From the NCBI GenBank assembly GCA_023430285.1, contig JAEZAV010000141.1:1-58147 (forward strand): a DNA stretch of 58,147 bases, read 5' to 3'. A program made the position numbers and the translations under genes. The DNA comes from Methanobacteriota archaeon. GTDB lineage: Archaea; Methanobacteriota; Methanobacteria; Methanobacteriales; Methanobacteriaceae. The notes beneath the pieces are model-generated. The model saw only the letters and a list, made by a program, of their open reading frames with translations. It had not been told where the DNA came from and did not search any database. Shown piece by piece: positions 43,392 to 52,456 of this stretch (position 1 is its first letter; every line of letters begins with the position of its first letter).

Positions 43392-46301
43392 GTGCCCTTT
43401 ATAAATTGGGGAGGGGTAGATTCAAAAACAAAAGGAGGGATTAAAATTAAGAAAACCAAAATAGAACTATTAGTTTTTCTAATGGTTTTTGTCATATCCG
43501 GAATCGCATTTTCTGGACCTGTGGCAGCTGCAAGTTATGATGTGAATTCGACTATGGATAATTCTCAAATTCAAGGCATCATAGACAACGCAGGTATTGG
43601 TGACACCATAAATTTCCTACAGGGAGTTTATAATAATGTTAAATTGTCCATTACTAGTACCATAAATCTCATTGGTAGTGGGGCTGTTCTTAACAGTAAT
43701 GGAAGTGCACCAGTTCTTAGTATTTTTGGTTCTGCTGCTAGTGGGACTAATGTGACTGGTTTAACCATTAATGGTAATGGAAGTGGTTATGGAATTAATG
43801 CATCTAATGCAAGTGGCATTAATGTTGTTAATAACGTGTTTAACCATACTTTGAACGCTATTTATTTCACAAATGTTAATGGTAGCTCTATCAGATCTAA
43901 CGGAATTTATAATAATTCGAATGTTGGAGTAACTGTTTCTGATAGTGGAAATCTTACCAGTTCAAATAATATTTTGATCGATGGTAACACTATAATTAAC
44001 AGCACCAGTGGATTTAGCCTCGGAGGATCAGGATTTAACGTCACAAACAACTTTTTAGACATGTTCAATTCCACAGCAACCGGAATCAGTGCAGGTGCTT
44101 TGTATAACACTCAGATTGTGAATAACACTTTGAGAAATGGTGGAGATGGTATTAATCTCGCTGGAACTGTACTTAACATGACAATTACGGGGAATAAAAT
44201 TGATAATATGACCCGTCGTTACGGTGATGGTATATCTATAATGAACCATGATAATACTTCAGTTTCTAGTGTAATAGCTAATAACTCTGTGAATAATACC
44301 ATGTATGGTATGTATTTGGGCGGATACTTTAATGGACTTATTTCAGGCAATCTATTGAATAATAGTGCTACTTGTGCCATTAACAAAACCCAAAAGATGG
44401 GTCCTGGTATTTTAAATGCCACCATAACTGATAACAATATTTTAAACGCTGGAATTGGATTATATATTGACAATCAAGTTACATTTATGAATTTGAGTAA
44501 CAACAACATATCCAGCAAACAAGCCAGTATTCAGTACAGTCCAAACTTTGTAAAAAATGGTACCATTCTGATTGAAAACAATAACCTAAGCGGTACACAA
44601 ACTTGGAATATAAAATCCACAATGAACAATAGCTATATTCAGTCTTTAATCGACGGGGCAAACAGTGGAGACACCATCAGTTTTGCATCTGGAACCTACA
44701 ATGACATAAAGTTGGTTATCAACAAGACACTTAATTTTGTTGGAAATGGAGCATTAATTAATGGTATTAACGAATCAAGCACCAATATATTCACTGTAAC
44801 TTACAATGGAGATGCTGATGCATCTGGTTCAACATTCAAAGGATTTGAGTTCAACCTGTTAAACAACAACGTTACATCCGGTGGTAAATTAACATCCACA
44901 GGATATGCAATTAACCTTGACGGTGTGTCAAACATTCTTATAGAGAACGTGACATCCCACAACGGTAAAGCAGCTGTTTACAATGGTAACGCAAACAACG
45001 TCCTTATCAATAACTGTACCTTTACAGATGACTATGGCTACTGCTATGGTTACCACGTAATGGGTGGACAAAACCTCACAGTAAATAATTCCAAAATAAG
45101 CGGATGTGCGGATGGTATATCCATGGCTTCTGGCGCAAACAATATTACTGTACAAAACAGTTTACTACTAAACAACATATACGCTGCATTCTGGGGTGGA
45201 GGAGTATCAAACATAACATTCCAAAACAACATGATCAACGGTTTCTACGAAGGTCTCGGTATTGAAAAATCTGCTAGCCAAACCTACGTAATAAACAACA
45301 CATTCGTCAATGGATGGGGAAACAACTCTGCACAGAAAGCTTCCGGGGACGCTATATACATCAAAAACTCCTATGCTCATGGACCATTAAGCATAATTGA
45401 TGATATTCAGATCATAGGAAACACCTTCCAAAACATCACTGGAGCAGCAGTAGGTGTTGACAACCAGGCAGGACAGGGACTTTTCACTGGAAACGGCACA
45501 GGTAATTCCATAGTAGGAATAAACAACACAGTAAACAACGTTTCAAAAGGATACGTAGTACTGTACTCACAAGGTCAGAACCTAAACTTCACCCTTGACT
45601 CATCTACACCACAAGCACAGCCACTATTTGCAAACCTTTCAATATCAACCGCAGTTAACAACAACACAATTAAAACAGGCGGCAGCACTACCTACACAGT
45701 AACAGTTAAAAACACCGGTACAGGCAATGCAACCAACATAATAGTGAGCAACATTTTAAACACTCTGTTCTTCTCAAGTTCCCAAGCATACTCTTCTATA
45801 GGCAACTATGCTAACGGTATTTGGAACATAGGCAGTTTAAGTGCAGGAAACACAGCTTCTTTAGTTGTTACAGCAACAGCAATAAAATCAGGAGTAGCTA
45901 CTTCACAAGCAACAGTAACCTCAGACACCACAACTCCAGTCAAAGCAAAAACTATCCAGAAAACTATCAACAAAGATGTTTCAGTTAAAATAATCAACTC
46001 CATCAGTACATCAAATGCTAAGGTTGGCAGTTACGTGTACTTAAGAACTAACGTCACCAACTCTGGTAAAGACATATCCGATCCAATGACCTTTGGAATG
46101 ACCTTACCATCGGGTGTTAGTACCGTAAGCACAAACTACCCAGTACAGTGGAACAACAAAACCAAACTTTGGACGTTATCTGTACCATCAGGAAAATCCA
46201 TTGTACTTACAACCAAAGTAAAGGTAACAACAAAAGGAACAAAAACAGTAACATTCAACAACAACGGAAAGAAAGTTACAAAATCATTCAAAGTTAGTTA
46301 A
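43392..46301 (+). CDS. Large secreted beta-helix surface protein with DUF11-like tail
   Basis: A protein of up to 969 residues: signal peptide (ELLVFLMVFVISGIAFSGPVAA), two successive beta-helix domains (each begins with a STM(D/N)NS-IQ segment followed by a GDTI motif, near residues 50 and 410), a DUF11-like domain (TYTVTVKNTGTGNATNIIV) and a C-terminal Ig-like domain matching that of the protein at 34201. No membrane anchor. The frame opens at a GTG at 43392, which has a poor ribosome binding site. A strong GGAGGG lies six bases before an in-frame ATT at 43446, giving a normal signal peptide, so AUU may be the true start. A perfect hairpin terminator follows. Confidence 0.86.
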   Translation: MPFINWGGVDSKTKGGIKIKKTKIELLVFLMVFVISGIAFSGPVAAASYDVNSTMDNSQIQGIIDNAGIGDTINFLQGVYNNVKLSITSTINLIGSGAVLNSNGSAPVLSIFGSAASGTNVTGLTINGNGSGYGINASNASGINVVNNVFNHTLNAIYFTNVNGSSIRSNGIYNNSNVGVTVSDSGNLTSSNNILIDGNTIINSTSGFSLGGSGFNVTNNFLDMFNSTATGISAGALYNTQIVNNTLRNGGDGINLAGTVLNMTITGNKIDNMTRRYGDGISIMNHDNTSVSSVIANNSVNNTMYGMYLGGYFNGLISGNLLNNSATCAINKTQKMGPGILNATITDNNILNAGIGLYIDNQVTFMNLSNNNISSKQASIQYSPNFVKNGTILIENNNLSGTQTWNIKSTMNNSYIQSLIDGANSGDTISFASGTYNDIKLVINKTLNFVGNGALINGINESSTNIFTVTYNGDADASGSTFKGFEFNLLNNNVTSGGKLTSTGYAINLDGVSNILIENVTSHNGKAAVYNGNANNVLINNCTFTDDYGYCYGYHVMGGQNLTVNNSKISGCADGISMASGANNITVQNSLLLNNIYAAFWGGGVSNITFQNNMINGFYEGLGIEKSASQTYVINNTFVNGWGNNSAQKASGDAIYIKNSYAHGPLSIIDDIQIIGNTFQNITGAAVGVDNQAGQGLFTGNGTGNSIVGINNTVNNVSKGYVVLYSQGQNLNFTLDSSTPQAQPLFANLSISTAVNNNTIKTGGSTTYTVTVKNTGTGNATNIIVSNILNTLFFSSSQAYSSIGNYANGIWNIGSLSAGNTASLVVTATAIKSGVATSQATVTSDTTTPVKAKTIQKTINKDVSVKIINSISTSNAKVGSYVYLRTNVTNSGKDISDPMTFGMTLPSGVSTVSTNYPVQWNNKTKLWTLSVPSGKSIVLTTKVKVTTKGTKTVTFNNNGKKVTKSFKVS

Positions 46302-46330
46302 TGGTCCTATAAAGACCATTTTTTTATTTT
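46300..46330 (+). terminator. Terminator of the 969-residue surface gene
   Basis: A perfect 7-bp stem AATGGTC/GACCATT with a 7-base loop overlaps the stop codon and is followed by T-rich sequence. A degenerate copy is found with the gene remnant at 34133-34160. Confidence 0.75.
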
Positions 46331-46610
46331 TTTTAATTAATATTCATAAATTTTAAGGTATATGGATTTACTTGTATCAGGGTCATAGATTTTCAAGTTT
46401 CTAAATTTTGATGGGTTTGTGGTGTATACAGTTGTTTTTTGTGATAATCTTGCTAAAAATACAATATCATTTAAATTGACGATATTTATTTTTACTCATG
46501 TCGATTATAAAAGCTAGTCAAATCATTTATTATCCAAAAATAAGGCCAATATTCGTTTTTAAATTTTTGTATATTAACGTCATGTTTGATTTCAAACTAT
46601 TATTTTATTC
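46331..46610. other. AT-rich intergenic region
   Basis: About 280 bases with no coding frame or repeat of note before the operator copy 4. Confidence 0.35.
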
Positions 46611-46634
46611 CGATATGTTTATATAGTCCTATCG
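46611..46634 (+). promoter_or_regulatory. CGATA/TATCG operator-promoter element, copy 4
   Basis: The 24-bp element in plus orientation (CGATATGTTTATAT, AGTCC, TATCG), with the predicted start near 46647, about 84 bases before the DUF2162-like gene. It would control the transporter cluster. Confidence 0.8.
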
Positions 46635-46730
46635 AGGAATATTTGATTCAATGTTGTTATATTAATTAATCAAAGATTATCTTTTAAATTCAAGAAATTT
46701 ATCAAATTATAATGTACGAGATGTTCCAAA

Positions 46731-47450
46731 ATGGCAGAATTATTAGGATATTACATAATTATATCTATAGTTTCATTATTTGGAATTAATATTGGCCTTT
46801 CAATGGGACTCAAAAAACTTAATAAAGCCAAAATTCTGATATATTCGATTATTTATGGTATGGTATTAGTTATAACAAGTATTATCGCTAATTTTGCTAG
46901 TGGTTACTTATATAATATTTTTAACACTTATGTCCCTGTAATTATGGGGATAATCGGAATTTTAACCGTTATTGGAGGTATTTACACTATTGGTCGGTGG
47001 AAACAAACTAAAGAAGATTTTGATTCGGAGTTATCACTGGCAAACTTATCCTCAACAGTTAGCTGCTTCGTCGGATCTACATCTATTTTCATATTGTTAA
47101 GTAAAAATACTGATTTCACATATTTTATAGAAATAAGCCTGGTGTTGGCAGCAGTTTTTATTGTGCTAATAATTCTTTCATTTTATATATCAAACTTTTT
47201 AAGATATGCTGAAAAACCCTATCCACTTTTACTTGGAAACTTCATGATTTTGAATGGTTTATATTTTGTAATAATCGCCCTATTTATCCCAACTCTTAAA
47301 ACATTGTCTTCTGTTCAAATGGACCCATTGTCCATAATTTCAAGTTCGTCGGCGATTTTCTTGTTAATGGTGGGTATTGGTGTATTTTTATTGGGAGTTT
47401 ATCTACAAACTGAAAATATTACTAAATTAAAATATTTTTATAATAAATAG
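46731..47450 (+). CDS. Multi-pass membrane protein, DUF2162-like
   Basis: A 239-residue integral membrane protein with six or seven hydrophobic segments, for example YYIIISIVSLFGINIGLSMG at the N-terminus, followed by the cytoplasmic-looking GLKKLNKAK. The layout resembles a family I know as DUF2162, described as putative transporters and found in methanogens beside ExbB-like genes. No catalytic motif is seen. It is first in a cluster of co-directional genes; ExbB-like follows after 38 bases. Likely part of an energised membrane complex with the next two proteins. Confidence 0.75.
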   Translation: MAELLGYYIIISIVSLFGINIGLSMGLKKLNKAKILIYSIIYGMVLVITSIIANFASGYLYNIFNTYVPVIMGIIGILTVIGGIYTIGRWKQTKEDFDSELSLANLSSTVSCFVGSTSIFILLSKNTDFTYFIEISLVLAAVFIVLIILSFYISNFLRYAEKPYPLLLGNFMILNGLYFVIIALFIPTLKTLSSVQMDPLSIISSSSAIFLLMVGIGVFLLGVYLQTENITKLKYFYNK

Positions 47451-47488
47451 AGTCCGGAACAAACTAGAATTGAAATATAGGTGATTAT

Positions 47489-48148
47489 GTGGAAATATTT
47501 GGAACCGAAATTTTAAGTAACACATTATATTTAATAGCTCAAAGTTTACTAATACCCGTTATAATTACTATTTTTATCTTTATAACCTACGCAGTACTGA
47601 GTTTGGGAGGTTTTTTAACAGAAAATTTTTCAAGATCGAAATTTGGCATTGATAAATCCGAACAACTCATAAGAGCTATTTCAAAATCTAACAGTGCAAA
47701 AGAGATGGATGGAATAATCAACGAAAGCGAACTTGATTCTTATGACAAAGAAATTTTAAGTAAAATAATCTTTAATCATGACATCGGACCCCGGGCGAGA
47801 AAAGCACTGGCAACAAAATTAATGGAAGAAAAAGAACTTCAATCTTCTTATATAACTCAGAGAACCGATATACTTGTTAGATTAGGCCCAACACTTGGGC
47901 TCATGGGAACATTAATTCCATTGGGACCGGGACTAGCAGCACTTGGAAATGGGAATATAAATGAACTGGCCCAAGCACTAACCATAGCTTTTGATGCAAC
48001 AGTAACGGGATTGGCTGCGGGTTCAATTGGGTTTATAATATCTAGATATAGACAAAAATGGTATATGGATGATTTATCTATTTTAGAAGCGATAACTGAA
48101 TCATTATTGGAGGCTTTGGATAAATGTCAAAACGAAGGAGATTCTTAG
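47489..48148 (+). CDS. MotA/TolQ/ExbB-type proton channel protein
   Basis: A 219-residue membrane protein with three hydrophobic segments, an N-terminal one (about residues 12-38) and two more (about 125-150 and 170-190). The family signature RLGPTLGLMGTLIPLGPGL and the following ALTIAFDATVTGLAAG are characteristic of ExbB/TolQ/MotA, which couple ion flow across the membrane to mechanical work. The start is a GTG with AGGTGATT upstream. Its 3' end overlaps the DUF2149-like gene by 25 bases. In an archaeon without an outer membrane the work it drives is not obvious; the cell wall surface proteins are candidates. Confidence 0.9.
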   Translation: MEIFGTEILSNTLYLIAQSLLIPVIITIFIFITYAVLSLGGFLTENFSRSKFGIDKSEQLIRAISKSNSAKEMDGIINESELDSYDKEILSKIIFNHDIGPRARKALATKLMEEKELQSSYITQRTDILVRLGPTLGLMGTLIPLGPGLAALGNGNINELAQALTIAFDATVTGLAAGSIGFIISRYRQKWYMDDLSILEAITESLLEALDKCQNEGDS

Positions 48149-48426
48149 AAGACAACGGAGAAGATCCTACCACTGGAATAATTAATTTAACCGATTGTAT
48201 GCTAGTTTTGGCCGTTGGGTTTTTGGTATTTTCTATCATGGCTTTACATGGCAATCCTACTTTACTATCACAAACATCTGGAACTGTTCCAAACACGGTT
48301 CAAGTTAAAACAGGCAACATTACCAACGAAACTCCAAATTCTACCTCGGGATCTGGTAATAATTATCAGCAGGTGGGAACTGTCTACAAAGATCCTACGA
48401 CTGGTAAATACATTCTGGTTAGTTAA
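48124..48426 (+). CDS. DUF2149-like single-span protein, ExbD analogue
   Basis: A 100-residue protein: short basic cytoplasmic start MSKRRRF, then DPTTGIINLTDCMLVLAVGFLVFSI, a single membrane span with an aspartate just inside it, as in the ion-conducting Asp of ExbD/TolR/MotB. The outer part is short, Thr/Asn-rich and low in complexity. This fits DUF2149, which accompanies archaeal ExbB genes. It overlaps the ExbB-like gene by 25 bases. With it, it likely forms the channel core. Confidence 0.82.
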   Translation: MSKRRRFLEDNGEDPTTGIINLTDCMLVLAVGFLVFSIMALHGNPTLLSQTSGTVPNTVQVKTGNITNETPNSTSGSGNNYQQVGTVYKDPTTGKYILVS

Positions 48427-48485
48427 ATGCATCTAAAAAGTTCTAAAAGTAGATCATTATAAGGATTAAGCAAGGAGAGGTTATA

Positions 48486-49322
48486 ATCACAAAAAATCAG
48501 ATTAATAGCATAGATGATCCATTAAAAGACATTAATTGGCAGTATTATTGGGAAACAGAATTGAATAATCTCCCTTCAAATAATAAAAGTAAAAATTGGG
48601 ATGATATTGCTAAAAAATTCGAGAGATGGATGAAAAAAGATGATTATCCCGAAAAAATTTTGGATAAAATAGAAACTAAGCCCGAATATTCTGTCTTGGA
48701 TATTGGTTGTGGAGAGGGTGTTTTGACTATTCCCCTGGCAAAAAAGGTTTCCAGTGTAACATGTGTTGATCTCTCCAAAGAAATGCTAAAAATTTTGAAA
48801 AAAAAAGCCAAAGACGAAGGATTGGACAACTTAACTTATATTCAAGGAAATTTAGAGGATATCAATTTGGATTCAGACGGAAAAAAATATGATGTTATTA
48901 TCGCGTCCCGTTCATTAAACGGGATAAAGAACATAAAGGGTCTCCTTAAAAAACTCAATAAAATTGGTGAACATGTTTATATTACTTTATGGGGATCTGG
49001 GGGCCGTAAATATGAAGAAATGGCCCGAGATGTTTTAAATAGAGATCATTCAAAATATCCGAGCTATATGTACGTGTGTAACATGTTGTATCAAATGGGC
49101 ATAACTGCAAATGTAGAAAAATTGGATTGCCAGACCATAAACACCTATGACTCGATTGAAGAAGCTATGGATAGATATAAGTGGAAGATTGGAAATTTAA
49201 ATCAAGAAGAAGATGTTTTGAGAAATCATTTAGAAGAAACTTTGATACAAAATGAAGATGGTAGTTTTAAAAATCCTTATGAAAAGCCAGATTGGATATT
49301 GATCTGGTGGAAAAATGATTGA
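48486..49322 (+). CDS. Class I SAM-dependent methyltransferase in the transporter cluster
   Basis: A methyltransferase with motif I VLDIGCGEGVLTIPLAKK, CVDLSKEM and an NLEDI acidic segment. The first standard start in frame is TTG at 48561, which has no ribosome binding site. The frame is open upstream, and a strong GGAGAGG at 48474-48480 points to an ATC at 48486. The 25 extra residues include DINWQYYWE, typical of the amphipathic N-terminus of these enzymes. I therefore annotate 48486 with a non-standard start (278 residues); the shorter form has 253. It overlaps the next frame at ATGATTGA. Substrate unknown; it is not a close copy of the two 204-residue paralogues. Confidence 0.82.
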   Translation: MTKNQINSIDDPLKDINWQYYWETELNNLPSNNKSKNWDDIAKKFERWMKKDDYPEKILDKIETKPEYSVLDIGCGEGVLTIPLAKKVSSVTCVDLSKEMLKILKKKAKDEGLDNLTYIQGNLEDINLDSDGKKYDVIIASRSLNGIKNIKGLLKKLNKIGEHVYITLWGSGGRKYEEMARDVLNRDHSKYPSYMYVCNMLYQMGITANVEKLDCQTINTYDSIEEAMDRYKWKIGNLNQEEDVLRNHLEETLIQNEDGSFKNPYEKPDWILIWWKND

Positions 49323-49351
49323 ATTACAAAGTCTGTTTTAAACGTGATATT

Positions 49352-50464
49352 ATGAAAAATTACTTTATTTTAGTAGCAGCGATTGTTATTATTGTATTTG
49401 CGGGTGCAGGGGAATACTTATCAAATGCAGGATATCTTTCGATAGGCGAGGGAAATCAATCAATAACAGATATGGCCAACAGAAATTTGTCTGTTCCATC
49501 ACCCATTAACCATGTTTTATCAACCTCACCTTCAACAACCATAATAGTGTATATGGTAGCTCCGGACAAGTTACTTGCCTTCAATTATCAAACAACTTCG
49601 GAAGAACAGAGCTTAATACCGGATAAGTATAAAAGCTTAGGTTCTGTGGGGGGATGGTATGGGACTCAAACAGGTAGTTATGAACAGTTCATAGCCATGA
49701 GTCCCGATGTGATATTTGATAGTTTCACCCCATCAGGCTCTGGATCCACAGATTCAGCAACAGTGGATACTATTAATCAAAGACAGCAACAATTTGGTCA
49801 AATTCCGGATGTTGCAGTAGCTGATACAAGTAATATTTCCACAACTAATCCTTCCATAGAATTTATAGGAAAATTACTGGGTAGTGCTGATAAAGCCAAG
49901 AAATTAGCTGATTTTAATACGAACATGCAGAATCAGGTTACTGGAGTTGTTTCAAACATGTCCGAAAGTGATAGGGTAACTGTCTACTATGCTCATGGTA
50001 CTAGTGGGCTTGAAACAGCAGCTTCAGGATCTGTACATTCACAGCTAATTGATTTGTGTGGGGGAATAAATGTGGCTAACATTTCAGATGAAGGAATGTG
50101 GGCAAGCGTTTCCATGGAACAGATTTTACAGTGGAATCCTGAAGTTATAATAACGTCGGATCCAACTTTTTATGCTAATATCTATTCTAACTCCAGTTGG
50201 AGTGGAATTACTGCAGTTAAAAATAAAAGAGTATATCTCTCTCCACAAGCTCCTTTCAAATGGTTTGATCAACCTGTAGGGGCTAATATGATCATTGGAA
50301 TTCCATGGACTGCTAAAATTCTTTACCCAGATCAATTCAAGAGTTTGAATTTAACTAAAGAAACTAAAGAATTTTATTCAGAATTCTATCATTACGATCT
50401 GAGTGATGAGGATGTTACTAAAATTCTAACATCGTCTGGAATGAATTCAACGATGTTAAATTAA
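49352..50464 (+). CDS. FecB/BtuF-type ABC transporter substrate-binding protein
   Basis: A 370-residue exported binding protein of the iron-chelate/cobalamin class. The signal peptide is KNYFILVAAIVIIVFAGA. The core has HVLSTSPSTTIIVYMVAPDKL, the lobe-bridging helix region, and VGANMIIGIPWTAKILYPD near the C-terminus. The TTG at 49319 is the first start in frame, but the ATG at 49352 has GTGAT upstream and gives a clean signal peptide. It supplies ligand to the permease and ATPase encoded at 51.4-53.3 kb; FmdE lies between. Ligand (iron chelate, corrinoid, or Mo/W as in MolBCA-type systems) is undecided. Confidence 0.88.
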   Translation: MKNYFILVAAIVIIVFAGAGEYLSNAGYLSIGEGNQSITDMANRNLSVPSPINHVLSTSPSTTIIVYMVAPDKLLAFNYQTTSEEQSLIPDKYKSLGSVGGWYGTQTGSYEQFIAMSPDVIFDSFTPSGSGSTDSATVDTINQRQQQFGQIPDVAVADTSNISTTNPSIEFIGKLLGSADKAKKLADFNTNMQNQVTGVVSNMSESDRVTVYYAHGTSGLETAASGSVHSQLIDLCGGINVANISDEGMWASVSMEQILQWNPEVIITSDPTFYANIYSNSSWSGITAVKNKRVYLSPQAPFKWFDQPVGANMIIGIPWTAKILYPDQFKSLNLTKETKEFYSEFYHYDLSDEDVTKILTSSGMNSTMLN

Positions 50465-50571
50465 CATATAACCTCCTTAACATTCTGGAAAAATTTATAA
50501 GTTCAAGTCTGAACTGATTCCAAATCCATTAAAAAAATTAATAAATAACAAAACATGTAAAAGGTGAAAAT

Positions 50572-51147
50572 ATGAGTGATTTTAGAGACTTACTTAAAAA
50601 AGCAGGCGAATTTCATGGGGATATATGTGGTGGAATAGTGATGGGTACTAAATTAGCTATTCATGGCATGGAAACATTAGGAATGACCCCTGGAGAAAAA
50701 GATAAAAGGTTAATAGTGTACACTGAAATTGATCGATGTATCTGTGACGCAATCATTTCTGTAACCAAAACTTCTCTCGGAAAAAAATCGCTTAAACCTA
50801 TGGGTTACGGCAAATTCGCTGCTACATTTGTGAATATTGAAACAGGAGAAGCAGTTCGTGTTTTAGATATTGATGCCAACAAAAAAGACGAAAAAGATGA
50901 TGGGGAAATGGAAGAAACTGTAGAAGATCTTATTGAAAGAATAGCTGAAACTAATCCTGAGGATCTATACGAGGTTCAAAAAGTGTCAGTTAAAATCGAT
51001 CCAAACGACTTACCTGGTAAACCCTTGGAAATAGCTAAATGTGTCAATTGTGGAGAGGTTGTAATGGATGGAAAACACCACCTAAAGGGAGGAGAAGCGT
51101 ACTGTACTTCATGTGCAGTTGGATCATATTACAGACTCTTAAAATAA
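50572..51147 (+). CDS. fmdE: FmdE family protein
   Basis: A 191-residue FmdE protein. The N-terminal motif GEFHGDICGGIVMGTKLA is standard, followed by DRCICDAIISVT near residue 60 and TSLGKKSLKPMGYG. The C-terminal zinc ribbon is CVNCGEV...CTSC. It lies inside an ABC-importer cluster, between the binding protein and the permease. FmdE proteins are often found beside FecCD-type importers and are suspected to be metal or cofactor handling proteins; none is a catalytic formylmethanofuran dehydrogenase subunit. GGTGAAA precedes the ATG. The more divergent homologue is at 27223-27804. Confidence 0.88.
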   Translation: MSDFRDLLKKAGEFHGDICGGIVMGTKLAIHGMETLGMTPGEKDKRLIVYTEIDRCICDAIISVTKTSLGKKSLKPMGYGKFAATFVNIETGEAVRVLDIDANKKDEKDDGEMEETVEDLIERIAETNPEDLYEVQKVSVKIDPNDLPGKPLEIAKCVNCGEVVMDGKHHLKGGEAYCTSCAVGSYYRLLK

Positions 51148-51386
51148 ATTATTAGAGAAACTTAATCTACATGAACTTCAGCGAGATTGTTGGTAGAGAT
51201 TTAAGTTTTAACAACAAATTTATTTCATTTCTTTTGGAATTTTTTTCAGATATAAAAGGAATGAGTCCATGACACATTTTTTTGATTAAATCCTGAATTT
51301 CATACGTGATTTATCAAAAAAAATATAAGAAATTACAATAATTCTACTTTATTTAATAATAAATAATTCTAAATGAGAAATAAAAC

Positions 51387-52436
51387 ATGTCAACTAATAA
51401 TAGCAGCTTACAAAGATTATTCTCAGATAAAAATAGAAATAAATGGCTATTAAATATAATTTTAATATCTTTGCCAATATTTCTGTTTTTTGTATCTTTC
51501 CTCATAGGAAGATACCCATTAAGTCCTTTAGAAGTTGTTACAACCATTTTGGCCAAATTCATTCCATCAATTCACGTTTCTGCTACATACTCGACAATAG
51601 TATGGGACATAAGGTTGCCCAGGATAATGGCTGCGGTTCTTATAGGGGCTGCTTTATCTGTTGCAGGAGCTGCTTTTCAGGGCACTTTTAAAAACCCTCT
51701 TGTTTCTCCAGATATTTTAGGAGTTTCCTCTGGAGCGGGGTTTGGAGCAGCAATAGCAATCCTATTCATTGGTATTCCCTGGGTAATTCAAATTTCAGCA
51801 TTTGCATGGGGTCTCATTGCAGTTACCATAACATACTTTGTTGCAAGATCAATCCGGAACTCAGAAATTTTGGTCATGGTGTTAAGTGGTATGGCAATTG
51901 CCTCGTTATTTACGGCATTCATATCTCTGTGTAAGTACACTGCAGATCCATATTCGAAATTGCCACAAATAGTTTACTGGTTAATGGGAAGTCTCTCCTC
52001 TGTAACCAATGCTCAGGTGCTAATGGTTTCAATACCCATAGTTGTAGGAATAAGTATTTTGCTCATTTTGAGGTGGAGATTAAACGTTCTTGCAATGGGA
52101 GACGAAGAGTCCAAATCTTTAGGAGTAGAGACTAATAAATTGAGATTTGTTATAATAATCTGTTGTACACTCATAACTGCTGCTGCAGTATCCATTAGTG
52201 GTATAATTGGATGGATCGGTTTGTTAATACCCCATATAAGTAGAATATTGGTTGGCCCAGACCATAAAAAATTACTTCCAGCCACAATATGTTTAGGTGC
52301 ATCATTTCTGTTGTTAATAGATAACGTATCAAGGACATTACTGGCTGTTGAAGTTCCAATAGGCATTCTTACAGCAATTATTGGTGCTCCATTCTTTTTA
52401 TACCTATTAAGAAAGGGGTATAACCAATGGACATAG
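51387..52436 (+). CDS. FecCD-type ABC transporter permease
   Basis: A 349-residue permease with about ten membrane spans, of the iron-chelate/cobalamin/molybdate (BtuC/FecCD/MolB) family. Family signatures are DIRLPRIMAAVLIGAALSVAG, FKNPLVSPDILGVSSGAGFG and GWIGLLIPHISRILVGPDHK, the last coupling to the ATPase. It follows FmdE after 239 bases of AT-rich sequence and is followed by the ATPase after 20 bases. It probably acts with the binding protein at 49352. Confidence 0.93.
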   Translation: MSTNNSSLQRLFSDKNRNKWLLNIILISLPIFLFFVSFLIGRYPLSPLEVVTTILAKFIPSIHVSATYSTIVWDIRLPRIMAAVLIGAALSVAGAAFQGTFKNPLVSPDILGVSSGAGFGAAIAILFIGIPWVIQISAFAWGLIAVTITYFVARSIRNSEILVMVLSGMAIASLFTAFISLCKYTADPYSKLPQIVYWLMGSLSSVTNAQVLMVSIPIVVGISILLILRWRLNVLAMGDEESKSLGVETNKLRFVIIICCTLITAAAVSISGIIGWIGLLIPHISRILVGPDHKKLLPATICLGASFLLLIDNVSRTLLAVEVPIGILTAIIGAPFFLYLLRKGYNQWT

Positions 52437-52456
52437 TTCTTGAAGTAGGTGACTAA

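Noticed and set aside
34400..46300. Tandem DNA repeats in the surface genes
   Set aside because: The repetition is protein-level beta-helix periodicity with varied codons, not DNA repeats or a CRISPR array.
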